A stretch of 64,000 nucleotides of DNA from Flavobacterium praedii (GTDB taxonomy: Bacteria > Bacteroidota > Bacteroidia > Flavobacteriales > Flavobacteriaceae). The notes under the pieces were generated by a model. That model saw nothing but the letters and a program-made list of their open reading frames with translations, had not been told where the DNA came from and ran no database searches. Position 1 is the stretch's first letter, and the number at the start of each line of letters is the position of its first letter. Positions 16,423 through 23,310 of this stretch are shown piece after piece. The position numbers and the translations under genes are program-made. Where the stretch lies: assembly GCF_026810365.1 (NCBI RefSeq), contig NZ_CP113948.1, forward strand, positions 2,133,001 to 2,197,000, read 5' to 3'.

Positions 16423-16719
16423 CAGCTCTACGAAGTCTCCCGACTTCGTACATTTTTTAAAAGTTCTTGAAAGCCTTAAACATGTCAAAAGTCTCCCGAC
16501 TTTTAACGAATAGACCTTTGCAACAGCATATTTTTTTTTAAAATCATCATAAAAAGAACAAAACCATTATTTTGTAATTATATCTTAATTTCGAAATACA
16601 AAATCTAAAGCATTTTTAATAATAAAGGTATTCACGGTAAAAGTCAGGAGACTTTTAGTAGATTTACATTTTACAAGAACATTTAAAAAAGTTCGAAGTC
16701 GGGAGACTTCGAAGAGCTG
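16423..16719. mobile_element. element A, copy 1 (about 297 bp)
   Basis: The left end is CAGCTCTACGAAGTCTCCCG and the right end is the near-exact reverse complement, closing with CGAAGAGCTG. The arms match at about 27 of 29 positions. Four hairpins occur in each copy: CGAAGTC-TCCC-GACTTCG and AAAAGTC-TCCC-GACTTTT, then AAAAGTC-AGGA-GACTTTT and CGAAGTC-GGGA-GACTTCG. There is no open reading frame. The left flank is the hlyIII remnant, the right flank the zeta-toxin remnant. Confidence 0.85.
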
Positions 16720-16720
16720 A

Positions 16721-16939
16721 GGTCATAATATTAAAAATGACGTTATTCGCAGAAGATACAAGAATGGGATAAAAAACTTATTTGAAATTTATCTTTCAAT
16801 TGTTGACGAAGTTATGATTTTTGACAATTCAGCGGGAAAACCTGAATTAATAGCGGAAAAAACATTGGAATCAGAAGTGAATATTTTGAATGAAATTAAA
16901 TTCAATAAACTAAAAAATTACTATAATGAAAACTCATAA
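16721..16939 (+). pseudogene. C-terminal remnant of a zeta-toxin-like P-loop kinase
   Basis: The frame reads GHNIKNDVIRRRYKNGIKNL, then FEIYLSIVDEVMIFDNSAG and ends in KLKNYYNENS. This matches the C-terminal third of zeta-toxin family small kinases, including the GGHNIPxDVIRRRY motif of the Bacteroidota type. The N-terminal part with the Walker A motif is absent because element A replaced it, so the remnant cannot be active. The stop codon overlaps the start of the next small ORF. A second, nearly identical remnant is at 25774-25992. Confidence 0.75.
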
Positions 16940-17072
16940 AAGAACACAAAACCAAACTAAAATATTGGAAGGAATGGACAAAGTTTATGAAAAATTAATT
17001 GAGTTCAAAAAGAAAATGAATAGTGATTTGATTATATTGAAAGATAATCAAATCATACGAATTAAACCATAA
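16926..17072 (+). CDS. small basic protein (48 residues) downstream of the zeta-toxin remnant
   Basis: The start ATGA overlaps the end of the upstream remnant, a sign of translational coupling. The product, MKTHKRTQNQTKILEGMDKV... ending NQIIRIKP, is a basic helix followed by a short strand. I do not recognise the family. In its original cassette it would have been the second gene after the zeta-like kinase, so an antitoxin or accessory role is conceivable but unproven. An identical copy is at 25979-26125. Confidence 0.5.
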   Translation: MKTHKRTQNQTKILEGMDKVYEKLIEFKKKMNSDLIILKDNQIIRIKP

Positions 17073-17084
17073 AGAAAGCACTAT

Positions 17085-17215
17085 TGCCAACACACGCTAC
17101 AAGCAATTTGGGTATTAGGCTTAATTTGAAAATGGTTTGTATTTGGAAGATTTGGCAAGTCCGAAAATAGGGCTTAATTTAGTCCCAAACCGCTTGTAGC
17201 GCGGAAACGTTAGGC
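17085..17215. repeat. attC-like site, complete
   Basis: The R''-like core TGCCAAC is at 17085-17091 and the R' core GTTAGGC at 17209-17215. L'' CGCTACAAGC and L' GCTTGTAGCG pair perfectly over 10 bp. The R'-side spacer CGGAAAC is longer than the R''-side ACA, as in VCR-type sites. The site is 131 bp long. The following cassette starts GTTAGGCGTA and ends TACGCCTAAC at 18431-18440. Confidence 0.75.
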
Positions 17216-17255
17216 GTAAGCAAAAGACACACTAAGAACATACGACAAATAAGAG

Positions 17256-17819
17256 ATGTCAGAATTTACAAAATATGTGAACAAAGTTTCTCAGCTTTCA
17301 AAAGAAGCCGAAGAAGACCTTTTGCCCAGACTGAAATCAAAGTCTTTTAGAAAAGGACAAGTCATAAACACAGAAGGACAAATTTGTAAAAATCTATTCT
17401 TTATTGACAAAGGTTTGGTAAAGCATTACTATCATCATAAAGACAGAGTTTTTATTCTACGGTTTTTTTTAGAGACTAATTTCTTTACGGTTCTAGACAG
17501 TTTTACTAATCAAACACCATCGCAATTCATTACAATTGCTTTGGAGGACACTGAAACCAGCACTATTGATTATGCTGATTTTGACGAATTGTGTAGAAAA
17601 CATCATTCATTTGAAACCTTTTCGAGAAAACTATTTACAATGGCAGCCGTTGTAAATTTAAAGCGTATTAAAGAAATGTTTGACGCAGATGCAACAGAAC
17701 TTTATAAAGAGTTTATAAATGAAAACCATCATTTATTGCAGAGGATAAGTTTGGGAGAGACCGCAAGTTATTTAGGGATTTCACAAGTAACTTTAAGCAG
17801 AATAAGATCTAAGAAATGA
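17256..17819 (+). CDS. Crp/Fnr-family transcriptional regulator, copy 1
   Basis: The 187-residue protein has an N-terminal cyclic-nucleotide-binding-like beta roll (about 20-115: KSFRKGQVINTEGQICKNLF, FFIDKGLVKHYY) and a C-terminal HTH (LGETASYLGISQVTLSRIRSK). The typical cAMP-contact motif is not conserved, as in most Bacteroidota members, so its ligand is unknown. It shares a cassette with the membrane protein at 17897, which it may regulate. A second copy at 26309-26872 is nearly identical. The only residue difference I see is I (here) against N in SQFITIALED/SQFNTIALED. Confidence 0.9.
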   Translation: MSEFTKYVNKVSQLSKEAEEDLLPRLKSKSFRKGQVINTEGQICKNLFFIDKGLVKHYYHHKDRVFILRFFLETNFFTVLDSFTNQTPSQFITIALEDTETSTIDYADFDELCRKHHSFETFSRKLFTMAAVVNLKRIKEMFDADATELYKEFINENHHLLQRISLGETASYLGISQVTLSRIRSKK

Positions 17820-17896
17820 TTTTTTAACTTAGGTAAAAAAGTATTCAGTTTTATAGTTGCAATTTTGTACCATTGATTAATTAAAATTTAATAAAA

Positions 17897-18403
17897 ATGG
17901 ACAATAGCAAAATTGAAAATCAAAAAAGACTTAACAATGCAATTAAAATCGGGTCAATAGCATATGTTATTTGGGGTGTTCTACACATTTATGTAGGTTT
18001 CATAGGTGTTAGCCAATACATTACCGACCCAAATAAAGGTTTATGGAGTGCATTACTTGGTGGAGACAAAATGCCAGCTGACAAATTCCAATTTGCCACA
18101 GACCCGATGACACTTAAAGTAACTGCAAACTTTATTTTGAATTTTTGTTTAGACGTTGCTGGTTATGGAATGCTAGGTATTTTATTAGGTGTAATGTTAT
18201 GGAAAAACAGCAAACCTTGGCTAGCATATTTTATAGGATTTTTCATTATAGGATTAGCCGATTTGTCATTTTTGTTTCTACAGGTAACACCAGGACATAT
18301 TAAGGGTGACTGGGGTACTTATGGCGGACCAATCTTATGGTTTATTGCAATTGTTGCTTTACCTTTTGGTTTACCAAAGTTTAAATTGAAAGAACTTTTT
18401 TAA
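17897..18403 (+). CDS. four-helix membrane protein, copy 1
   Basis: The 168-residue protein has four predicted membrane segments, near residues 18-40 (GSIAYVIWGVLHIYVGFIGV), 76-102, 110-130 and 143-160. The sequence between the first and second helices is polar (ITDPNKGLWSALLGGDKMPA). I do not recognise a named family beyond small hypothetical membrane proteins often beside Crp-type regulators. It lies 77 bp after the regulator gene in the same cassette, with its own AT-rich leader. An identical protein is encoded at 26950-27456. Function unknown. Confidence 0.8.
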   Translation: MDNSKIENQKRLNNAIKIGSIAYVIWGVLHIYVGFIGVSQYITDPNKGLWSALLGGDKMPADKFQFATDPMTLKVTANFILNFCLDVAGYGMLGILLGVMLWKNSKPWLAYFIGFFIIGLADLSFLFLQVTPGHIKGDWGTYGGPILWFIAIVALPFGLPKFKLKELF

Positions 18404-18433
18404 TTAAGCAGGCGACTGAATAGAATTGCCTAC

Positions 18434-18462
18434 GCCTAACAGCTAGGGTTTCGTTGCTTGCG
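18434..18462. repeat. attC-like site, 5' part, cut by element A
   Basis: GCCTAAC (18434-18440) is the reverse complement of the cassette start GTTAGGC at 17209, and the match extends to 10 bp. It is followed by AGCTAGGGTTTCGTTGCTTG and then element A copy 2. Confidence 0.6.
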
Positions 18463-18758
18463 CAGCTCTACGAAGTCTCCCGACTTCGTACATTTTTTAA
18501 AAGTTCTTGAAAGCCTTAAACATGTCAAAAGTCTCCCGACTTTTAACGAATAGACCTTTGCAACAGCATATTTTTTTTAAAATCATCATAAAAAGAACAA
18601 AACCATTATTATGTAATTATATCTTAATTTCGAAATACAAACTCTAAAGCATTTTTAATAATAAAGGTATTCACGGTAAAAGTCAGGAGACTTTTAGTAG
18701 ATTTACATTTTACAAGAACATTTAAAAAAGTTCGAAGTCGGGAGACTTCGAAGAGCTG
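18463..18758. mobile_element. element A, copy 2
   Basis: A complete copy of 296 bp with both CAGCTC/GAGCTG ends and all four hairpins, inserted within an attC-like site. It differs from copy 1 at a few positions, for example TTATGTAATT for TTTTGTAATT. Confidence 0.85.
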
Positions 18759-18800
18759 GTGAATATGTGTGATAGTGTTACACATATATATTAGTTAGCG
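18759..18800. repeat. attC-like site, 3' part, short type
   Basis: TATGTGT and ACACATA form a hairpin, followed by TATATTAGTTAGCG. It ends in the R' core GTTAGCG at 18794-18800 and resembles the ATATATATAAGTTGGG end of the site at 13390-13447. The next cassette starts GTTAGCGGT and ends ACCGCTAAC. Confidence 0.55.
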
Positions 18801-18836
18801 GTCAGGCTAAATCGACACGGACAGTAAACAGAAACT

Positions 18837-19283
18837 ATGACAGACATAAACATATACAAAGGCGAGTTTTGCATTTCAACCGACAAGGTAAAATTAGACC
18901 TTGACGCCATTCACGAATTTTTATCAACCAGAGCGTATTGGTGCATAAATATTCCGAAAGACAAGGTGCAAACTGCTATTGAAAATTCATTCTGCTTTGG
19001 TGTTTACCAAGACGAAAAACAAATTGGCCTTGCAAGAATCATTACCGATTTTTCAACGATTGCCTATTTGGGCGACGTATATATTTTAGAAGAATACAGA
19101 GGATTGGGGCTTTCTAAATGGTTAATGGAAACGGTTATGAACTATCCGAGTCTACAAGGTTTAAGACGTTGGATTTTACTCACAGGAGACGCACACGAGC
19201 TATATCGTAAATTTGGGTGGATAGACATTGCAGATCCAACCAAATGGATGGAACTTCATAATAAAAACGTTTATTCAAAATAA
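18837..19283 (+). CDS. GNAT family N-acetyltransferase in a cassette
   Basis: The 148-residue protein is a compact GNAT acetyltransferase. The acetyl-CoA motif is visible in VYILEEYRGLGLSKWLMETV (Q/RxxGxG/A form: RGLGLS), preceded by the strand LARIITDFSTIAYLGD and followed by LRRWILLTGDAHELYRKFGW. It resembles uncharacterised acetyltransferases common as integron cassette cargo. The substrate is unknown. It is the only gene of its cassette, whose ends GTTAGCGGT (18794) and ACCGCTAAC (19322-19330) are exact complements over 9 bp. Confidence 0.88.
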   Translation: MTDINIYKGEFCISTDKVKLDLDAIHEFLSTRAYWCINIPKDKVQTAIENSFCFGVYQDEKQIGLARIITDFSTIAYLGDVYILEEYRGLGLSKWLMETVMNYPSLQGLRRWILLTGDAHELYRKFGWIDIADPTKWMELHNKNVYSK

Positions 19284-19323
19284 CAATGACAGGATATAAA
19301 CCGAGCCCGAAATAAGCCCGAAC

Positions 19324-19455
19324 CGCTAACACACGCTACAAGCAATTTGGGGAATTGGCTTAATGGAAAAATTGGTTTGTATTTGGAAGATTTGGCAAAT
19401 CCGAAAGATAACGCTGATTTAACCCCAAACTGCTTGTAGCGCGAGAACGTTGACA
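19324..19455. repeat. attC-like site, complete
   Basis: CGCTAAC is at 19324-19330 and GTTGACA at 19449-19455. L'' CGCTACAAGC and L' GCTTGTAGCG pair perfectly. CAATTTGGGG and CCCCAAACTG extend the pairing inside. Confidence 0.72.
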
Positions 19456-19468
19456 GTAATTTTAAAAA

Positions 19469-20305
19469 ATGAAAAAAATATATTTATTTATCTTAATTAT
19501 TATTTGCAGTTGCAGTAATGATAATTCTGAAGATAATAATGAAAGTTTGAATAAAAACTATTTAAAATCATACACCTTAGATGGGGAAAGTTCTACTGAA
19601 TTTGAATATCATAAAGGCCTCTTAACTAAAGAAACTTCCCAGTATCTTGATCTCCCAAAACAAGAAACCACTTATCTCTATAATGATGAAGGAAAACTTA
19701 TATCGGAACAATTTGGATTACATAAATTTTCATATTTATATGATAATCAAAATAGATTAATTAAAAAGGTTAGAAATGGGACCAACGATTTTTCTACATT
19801 AGAATATTTAACCAATAAAATTATTGTAACAAACTTTTACGAGAATCCAAAAGGCACAACAAATACTATAGTTTCGGAAGTTCACATTGATGATAAAGGT
19901 AGAATTACTAAAACAGTTCAAAATACATCGACTTATTCTAATCAATTTTTAATTCATGAATTTAAATATGATAGCAATAATAATGTAGTACAGCTAGCCT
20001 TTAAATCAAATATTGATAATACTCCTGATGTAGTTGTAAATTATAAATATGATGCCAAAAAAAATCCACTTTATTATTCCTATAAAAATTTATATAAAAG
20101 TATTTATTATTTTATACTTAGCAGTGAAGTTTTATTAGGTCCTATTGTGCCAAACAATATTATTTCTGTCTCAACATCAACTGGAGCTACCACAACTAAC
20201 CTAACTTACAATATCGAAAACTACCCAATAAAAGGCGTATTTTCAAAATATCAAGATGGTTCAACTAGTCCATTAATAGGTACAATTTCCTATGAATATT
20301 ACTAA
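19469..20305 (+). CDS. lipoprotein with YD/RHS-like repeats
   Basis: The 278-residue protein has a lipoprotein signal (MKKIYLFILIIICSCSNDNS, acylated Cys at residue 15 or 17). Repeated beta-hairpin units with the TTYLYNDEGKLIS, FSYLYDNQNRLIKK and HEFKYDSNNNVVQL pattern follow. These are typical of YD/RHS-like or DUF4595-type proteins of Bacteroidota. It is probably anchored in the outer membrane, with unknown function. It follows the attC-like site ending at 19455, so it is cassette cargo. Its own downstream site is missing because element A copy 3 begins 8 bp after its stop. Confidence 0.82.
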   Translation: MKKIYLFILIIICSCSNDNSEDNNESLNKNYLKSYTLDGESSTEFEYHKGLLTKETSQYLDLPKQETTYLYNDEGKLISEQFGLHKFSYLYDNQNRLIKKVRNGTNDFSTLEYLTNKIIVTNFYENPKGTTNTIVSEVHIDDKGRITKTVQNTSTYSNQFLIHEFKYDSNNNVVQLAFKSNIDNTPDVVVNYKYDAKKNPLYYSYKNLYKSIYYFILSSEVLLGPIVPNNIISVSTSTGATTTNLTYNIENYPIKGVFSKYQDGSTSPLIGTISYEYY

Positions 20306-20312
20306 AAAAACC

Positions 20313-20610
20313 CAGCTCTACGAAGTCTCCCGACTTCGTACATTTTTTAAAAGTTCTTGAAAGCCTTAAACATGTCAAAAGTCTCCCGACTTTTAACGAA
20401 TAGACCTTTGCAACAGCATATTCTTTTTTTAAAATCATCATAAAGAGAACAAAACCATTATTTTGTAATTATATCTTAATTTCGAAATACAAACTCTAAA
20501 GCATTTTTAATAACAAAGGCATTCACGGTAAAAGTCAGGAGACTTTTAGTAGATTTACATTTTACAAGAACATTTAAAAAAGTTCGAAGTCGGGAGACTT
20601 CGAAGAGCTG
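20313..20610. mobile_element. element A, copy 3
   Basis: A complete copy of 298 bp. It shares its variants (AAAGAGAAC, AACAAAGGCATTC) with copies 5 and 6. Its right flank matches the right flank of copy 6, so copies 3 and 6 are the left ends of a segmental duplication. Confidence 0.85.
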
Positions 20611-20659
20611 AAATTCCATTGGCCAACTCTTCATTGCGATTCTGAATCCTACTTTCCAT
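20611..20659 (-). pseudogene. 5' remnant of the second hemolysin-III-like gene, duplicate 1
   Basis: From the ATG at 20659 the minus strand reads MESRIQNRNEELANGI and then runs into element A. It matches MEVRIQTRNEELANGISH of the intact gene at 11078. Confidence 0.75.
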
Positions 20660-20744
20660 ATTCTATTTATTCTGTTAACTTAATCAACCTATTTTCATTT
20701 AAAAATAAAACTTATGTTGATACCAATTTTTCAAAATAAAGATA

Positions 20745-20957
20745 CTATTTCAAAACCAAATTTAACTCCTCTCCTTCTACAATTTTTTTATTAATAATTG
20801 CAAACCAAAGCGGTGGTATCAATGCCAAAAGCATACTTCCAGGATATCCCAAGGGCAATTGCAAACTATCGTCCATGTGACGTAATATTTGATATTTACG
20901 CGTTGATTTATAATGATGATCACTATGCCGAGTAAGTTCAAATAATAAAATTCTTCC
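20745..20957 (-). pseudogene. 3' fragment of alkB, duplicate
   Basis: This encodes the last 70 or so residues of the alkane monooxygenase at 28995 (GRILLFELTRHSDHHYKSTR, then to the end EGEELNLVLK), with only a few base differences. Element A copy 4 cuts it at 20957, exactly where the intact gene continues CATTTCATGATC. The frame continues by chance into the element, giving a false 92-codon ORF. It cannot be active because two of the three histidine clusters are missing. Confidence 0.85.
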
Positions 20958-21251
20958 CAGCTCTACGAAGTCTCCCGACTTCGTACATTTTTTAAAAGTT
21001 CTTGAAAGCCTTAAACATGTCAAAAGTCTCCCGACTTTTAACGAATAGACCTTTGCAACAGCATATTTTTTTTAAAATCATCATAAAGAGAACAAAACCA
21101 TTATTATGTAATTATATCTTAATTTCGAAATACAAACTCTAAAGCATTTTTAATAATAAAGGCATTCACGGTAAAAGTCAGGAGACTTTTAGTAGATTTA
21201 CATTTTACAAGAACATTTAAAAAAGTTCGAAGTCGGGAGACTTCGAAGAGC
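20958..21251. mobile_element. element A, copy 4, right end slightly truncated
   Basis: The left end CAGCTCTACG is intact. The right end stops at CGAAGAGC, without the final TG. It lies between the alkB fragment and a DUF3883 fragment. Confidence 0.83.
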
Positions 21252-21508
21252 CTTTAGATTTGCATAATAAATTATTATTAGAAGTCAAAGGTTTATCTGG
21301 AAAAAAATTAGCAATTGAATTAAGTCCAAATGAATTTTATCAATCTCAAGTTGAAGAAAAATATAGAATTTGTATTGTTACAAATGCTTTAACTTCTCCA
21401 ACGTTTAATATCTTTAGATTCGAAGTCGAAACAAATAAGTGGACAAGTGAAAACGGTCATACATTGTTGTTAGAAAAAGTAATTGGTGCGAGACTGAAAC
21501 TTGACTAA
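21251..21508 (+). pseudogene. C-terminal fragment of a DUF3883-domain protein
   Basis: The frame reads PLDLHNKLLLEVKGLSGKKL, then IELSPNEFYQSQVEEKYRIC and IVTNALTSP. This matches the C-terminal nuclease-like DUF3883 domain (found in McrB- and helicase-linked restriction proteins and NO VEIN). The EVKG motif, part of the predicted nuclease core, is present. The upstream part is replaced by element A, so this is a remnant of a larger cassette gene, possibly a defence protein. After the stop, GCACTATCGCTAAC looks like the end of its cassette. Confidence 0.7.
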
Positions 21509-21516
21509 TGCACTAT

Positions 21517-21590
21517 CGCTAACAGCTACTCCTATGTAAAGCATCATAAAGTTATTCACAACTTTTGAGAGGGTTATATGTTGGTTGTTT
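21517..21590. repeat. degenerate attC-like site
   Basis: CGCTAAC at 21517-21523 fits the R''-like core. It is followed by AGCTACTCC, an inner AAAGTT...AACTTT hairpin and GAGAGG. The region ends near ATGTTGG (21579-21585), so both cores are loosely present but the conserved CGCTACAAGC arm is not. Confidence 0.35.
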
Positions 21591-21604
21591 TTCGAGTATA
21601 AAAT

Positions 21605-21690
21605 GCCGTCCCAACGGCTTGTTGAAAAAGTTGGAAACAACTTTTTGTCTGCCGTAGGCTTAGACTGAAAAAGTTATTCTAACTTTTTCA
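21605..21690. repeat. three consecutive hairpins
   Basis: GCCGT-CCCA-ACGGC is at 21605-21618. GAAAAAGTTG-GAAA-CAACTTTTT is at 21624-21646. TGAAAAAGTTA-TTC-TAACTTTTTCA is at 21666-21690. The last is a perfect 11-bp stem. They could be terminators, or the debris of a palindromic element. Confidence 0.55.
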
Positions 21691-21876
21691 ATAATACCAC
21701 GTATTTTGATCCCCGTTGGGTGAAATTAGTATTTGAATTTTAATACTATTTATTGGTCCACTAAAGATAAAATCATTGATAAACTGAACTGGAGTATGCC
21801 ATTATTTTCCCCGAAACTCAAGTATTACACTTAATCTTAATTTGTTCCTCAGTAGTATTTTGAAAATTATTACACA

Positions 21877-21926
21877 CAAAAATACAAATTATAATGAACA
21901 AATGTTCGTTATAATTTGTATTTTTG
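21877..21926. promoter_or_regulatory. 50-bp near-perfect palindrome and promoter of the DUF134 operon
   Basis: CAAAAATACAAATTATAA on the left is mirrored exactly by TTATAATTTGTATTTTTG on the right, and only four central positions break the symmetry. The right arm ends in TATTTTTG, a TAnnTTTG promoter box for the plus strand, about 40 bp before the DUF134 start. By symmetry the left arm holds the same box facing the other way. It is a strong candidate operator, perhaps for the DUF134 protein itself. Confidence 0.7.
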
Positions 21927-21965
21927 CATCACAACAAACTGTATTAATTATAACAACAACAAAAA

Positions 21966-22388
21966 ATGCCAAGACCAAAGCGAAATAGAACTATTGTAAA
22001 CCCGCCAATAATGGAAGGGTTTAAACCCTTTGGAATTGCTATGACAGATTTGGAACCTGTTATATTGTTGTATGAAGAGTATGAATCATTGCGACTTTCA
22101 GATTACGAGGGATTGACACAAGAACTGTCCGCCGAGCAAATGAACGTTTCAAGACCAACTTTTACCAGAATATATGAAAAAGCAAGAAGAGCAATTGCAA
22201 AAGCTTTTGTAGAAGGCAAAGCAATATTTATTGAAGGTGGCAATTACCATACAGACGATTGCTGGTACAAGTGCGAACAATGTTTAAAATTGAATATCAG
22301 TAAAGAGGAAACTGATACTTGCAATTATTGTCACTCAAATTTATTACGAAAATTAAACAAAAAAATCGAACCAAATGGAAGGAAATGA
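21966..22388 (+). CDS. DUF134 (UPF0251) family putative DNA-binding protein
   Basis: The 140-residue protein matches DUF134/UPF0251, with MPRPKRNRTIVNPPIMEGFK at the N-terminus and the sigma-70 region-4-like HTH (LEPVILLYEEYESLRLSDYE, then SAEQMNVSRPTFTRIYEKAR). A C-terminal extension has four cysteines (CWYKCEQC and CNYCHS), probably a zinc or iron site. The family is commonly next to dinitrogenase iron-molybdenum-cofactor-like genes, as here. It probably regulates this operon through the palindrome at 21877-21926. The stop codon overlaps the next gene by 14 bp. Confidence 0.88.
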   Translation: MPRPKRNRTIVNPPIMEGFKPFGIAMTDLEPVILLYEEYESLRLSDYEGLTQELSAEQMNVSRPTFTRIYEKARRAIAKAFVEGKAIFIEGGNYHTDDCWYKCEQCLKLNISKEETDTCNYCHSNLLRKLNKKIEPNGRK

Positions 22389-22581
22389 TAGTGACGGATA
22401 TTGTATCTGTGTAAATTGCAATACACGGATACCGCATACTAAGGGAAAACCCTGTCGAGAAAATGATTGTCCGCATTGCAGAAAGAAAATGATGCGAGAA
22501 GGAAGTTATCATCATCAACTATATTTATTAAAAAAAGGAGAAATAAATCAAAATCCTATCATATCCAAATCATGCAAATAA
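22375..22581 (+). CDS. small cysteine-rich metal-binding protein, 68 residues
   Basis: The protein has five cysteines in a ferredoxin- or rubredoxin-like spacing (YCICVNCNTRIPHTKGKPCR and CPHCRKKM) and a basic C-terminus. A zinc ribbon or small iron site is likely. It overlaps the DUF134 gene by 14 bp and is followed by the NifX-like gene at 22637, so it is part of the same transcript. I recognise its type from other DUF134/NifX-like clusters, where it accompanies the cofactor protein. Its function is unknown. Confidence 0.75.
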   Translation: MEGNDSDGYCICVNCNTRIPHTKGKPCRENDCPHCRKKMMREGSYHHQLYLLKKGEINQNPIISKSCK

Positions 22582-22636
22582 AATGGGCTTGATGTCGAAT
22601 TGGGAATTTAACACACTTTATAAAAACTAAATTATT

Positions 22637-23002
22637 ATGATAAAATTAGCAGCACCTACAACCGGAAATATGGTCGATGACCATTTTGGACATTGTGATG
22701 CTTACACAGTATTTACAGTAGACATAAATAAAAAGGTTGTAGAAACAGAAATATTGCCGTCACCGCAGGGTTGCGGTTGTAAAAGCAATATTGCAACTAT
22801 ATTAAAAGAAAAAGGCGTTAGTGTAATGCTCGCAGGAAACATGGGAGATGGGGCATTGAATGTGCTAAAAAATCATGGCATTGAAGTTTATCGGGGTTGC
22901 TCTGGCGATGTTCGTCAACTAGCCGAGAACTTTTTACAAGGCCAAATAGGGGATTCGGGCGAAACTTGCCACCATCACGAAGATCACGTTTGTAATCATT
23001 AA
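22637..23002 (+). CDS. NifX/NifB-like dinitrogenase iron-molybdenum cofactor-binding protein
   Basis: The 121-residue protein has the cofactor-binding fold of the NifX/NafY/MTH1175 group. The start MIKLAAPTTGNMVDDHFGHC, the PQGCGCKSNIATILKEKGVSV loop (given in part) and AGNMGDGALNVLKNHGIEVYRG are all typical. The histidine-rich C-terminus (CHHHEDHVCNH) can bind metal. No nitrogenase genes are near, so it is not evidence for nitrogen fixation. Such stand-alone proteins probably carry iron-sulfur or iron-molybdenum-type clusters. It is the third gene of the DUF134 operon. Confidence 0.88.
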   Translation: MIKLAAPTTGNMVDDHFGHCDAYTVFTVDINKKVVETEILPSPQGCGCKSNIATILKEKGVSVMLAGNMGDGALNVLKNHGIEVYRGCSGDVRQLAENFLQGQIGDSGETCHHHEDHVCNH

Positions 23003-23310
23003 TAATATCAAAAAAAGAATTATAAATTACATAACAGTCGTTCGCTTGAAATAATACGAATGGCTCAAAATTTCTTGAAGAGATAGTTGCTGTGCATAAG
23101 AAATGAAAAAAATATGCGTTTTGTCAAAAATAAAAAGTGGGACCGTTGCTCGTGTTTCGTTTTCGAAAGTAAGCGAAGTACTAAAACAATTCATTTCATT
23201 TGCTAGCCTTTGGTCTTGCGCTTTGACTAATGTGCAGCCGAATTTTTAAATAAATCAACTCTAAAATCAGGCTGATTTAGATTAATTTTAAAGTTTTAAT
23301 TTCAACACAA
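23003..23310. other. intergenic spacer, no gene seen
   Basis: No convincing ORF or RNA is visible in these 308 bases. The only structure is the palindrome AAATCAGGCTGATTT at 23261-23275, about 40 bp before the next start, which may be an operator for the PLP-enzyme gene. Confidence 0.5.

Noticed and set aside
20745..21023. 92-codon ORF as a gene
   Set aside because: It is an accidental fusion of the alkB 3' fragment with the inside of element A.
22637..23002. Evidence for nitrogen fixation
   Set aside because: Only a stand-alone NifX-like fold is present. No nifHDK or nifB-type radical SAM gene is in the window.
23003..23310. A further attC-like site in the spacer before the PLP-enzyme gene
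   Set aside because: I looked for RYYYAAC/GTTRRRY cores with pairing arms and found none that fit.
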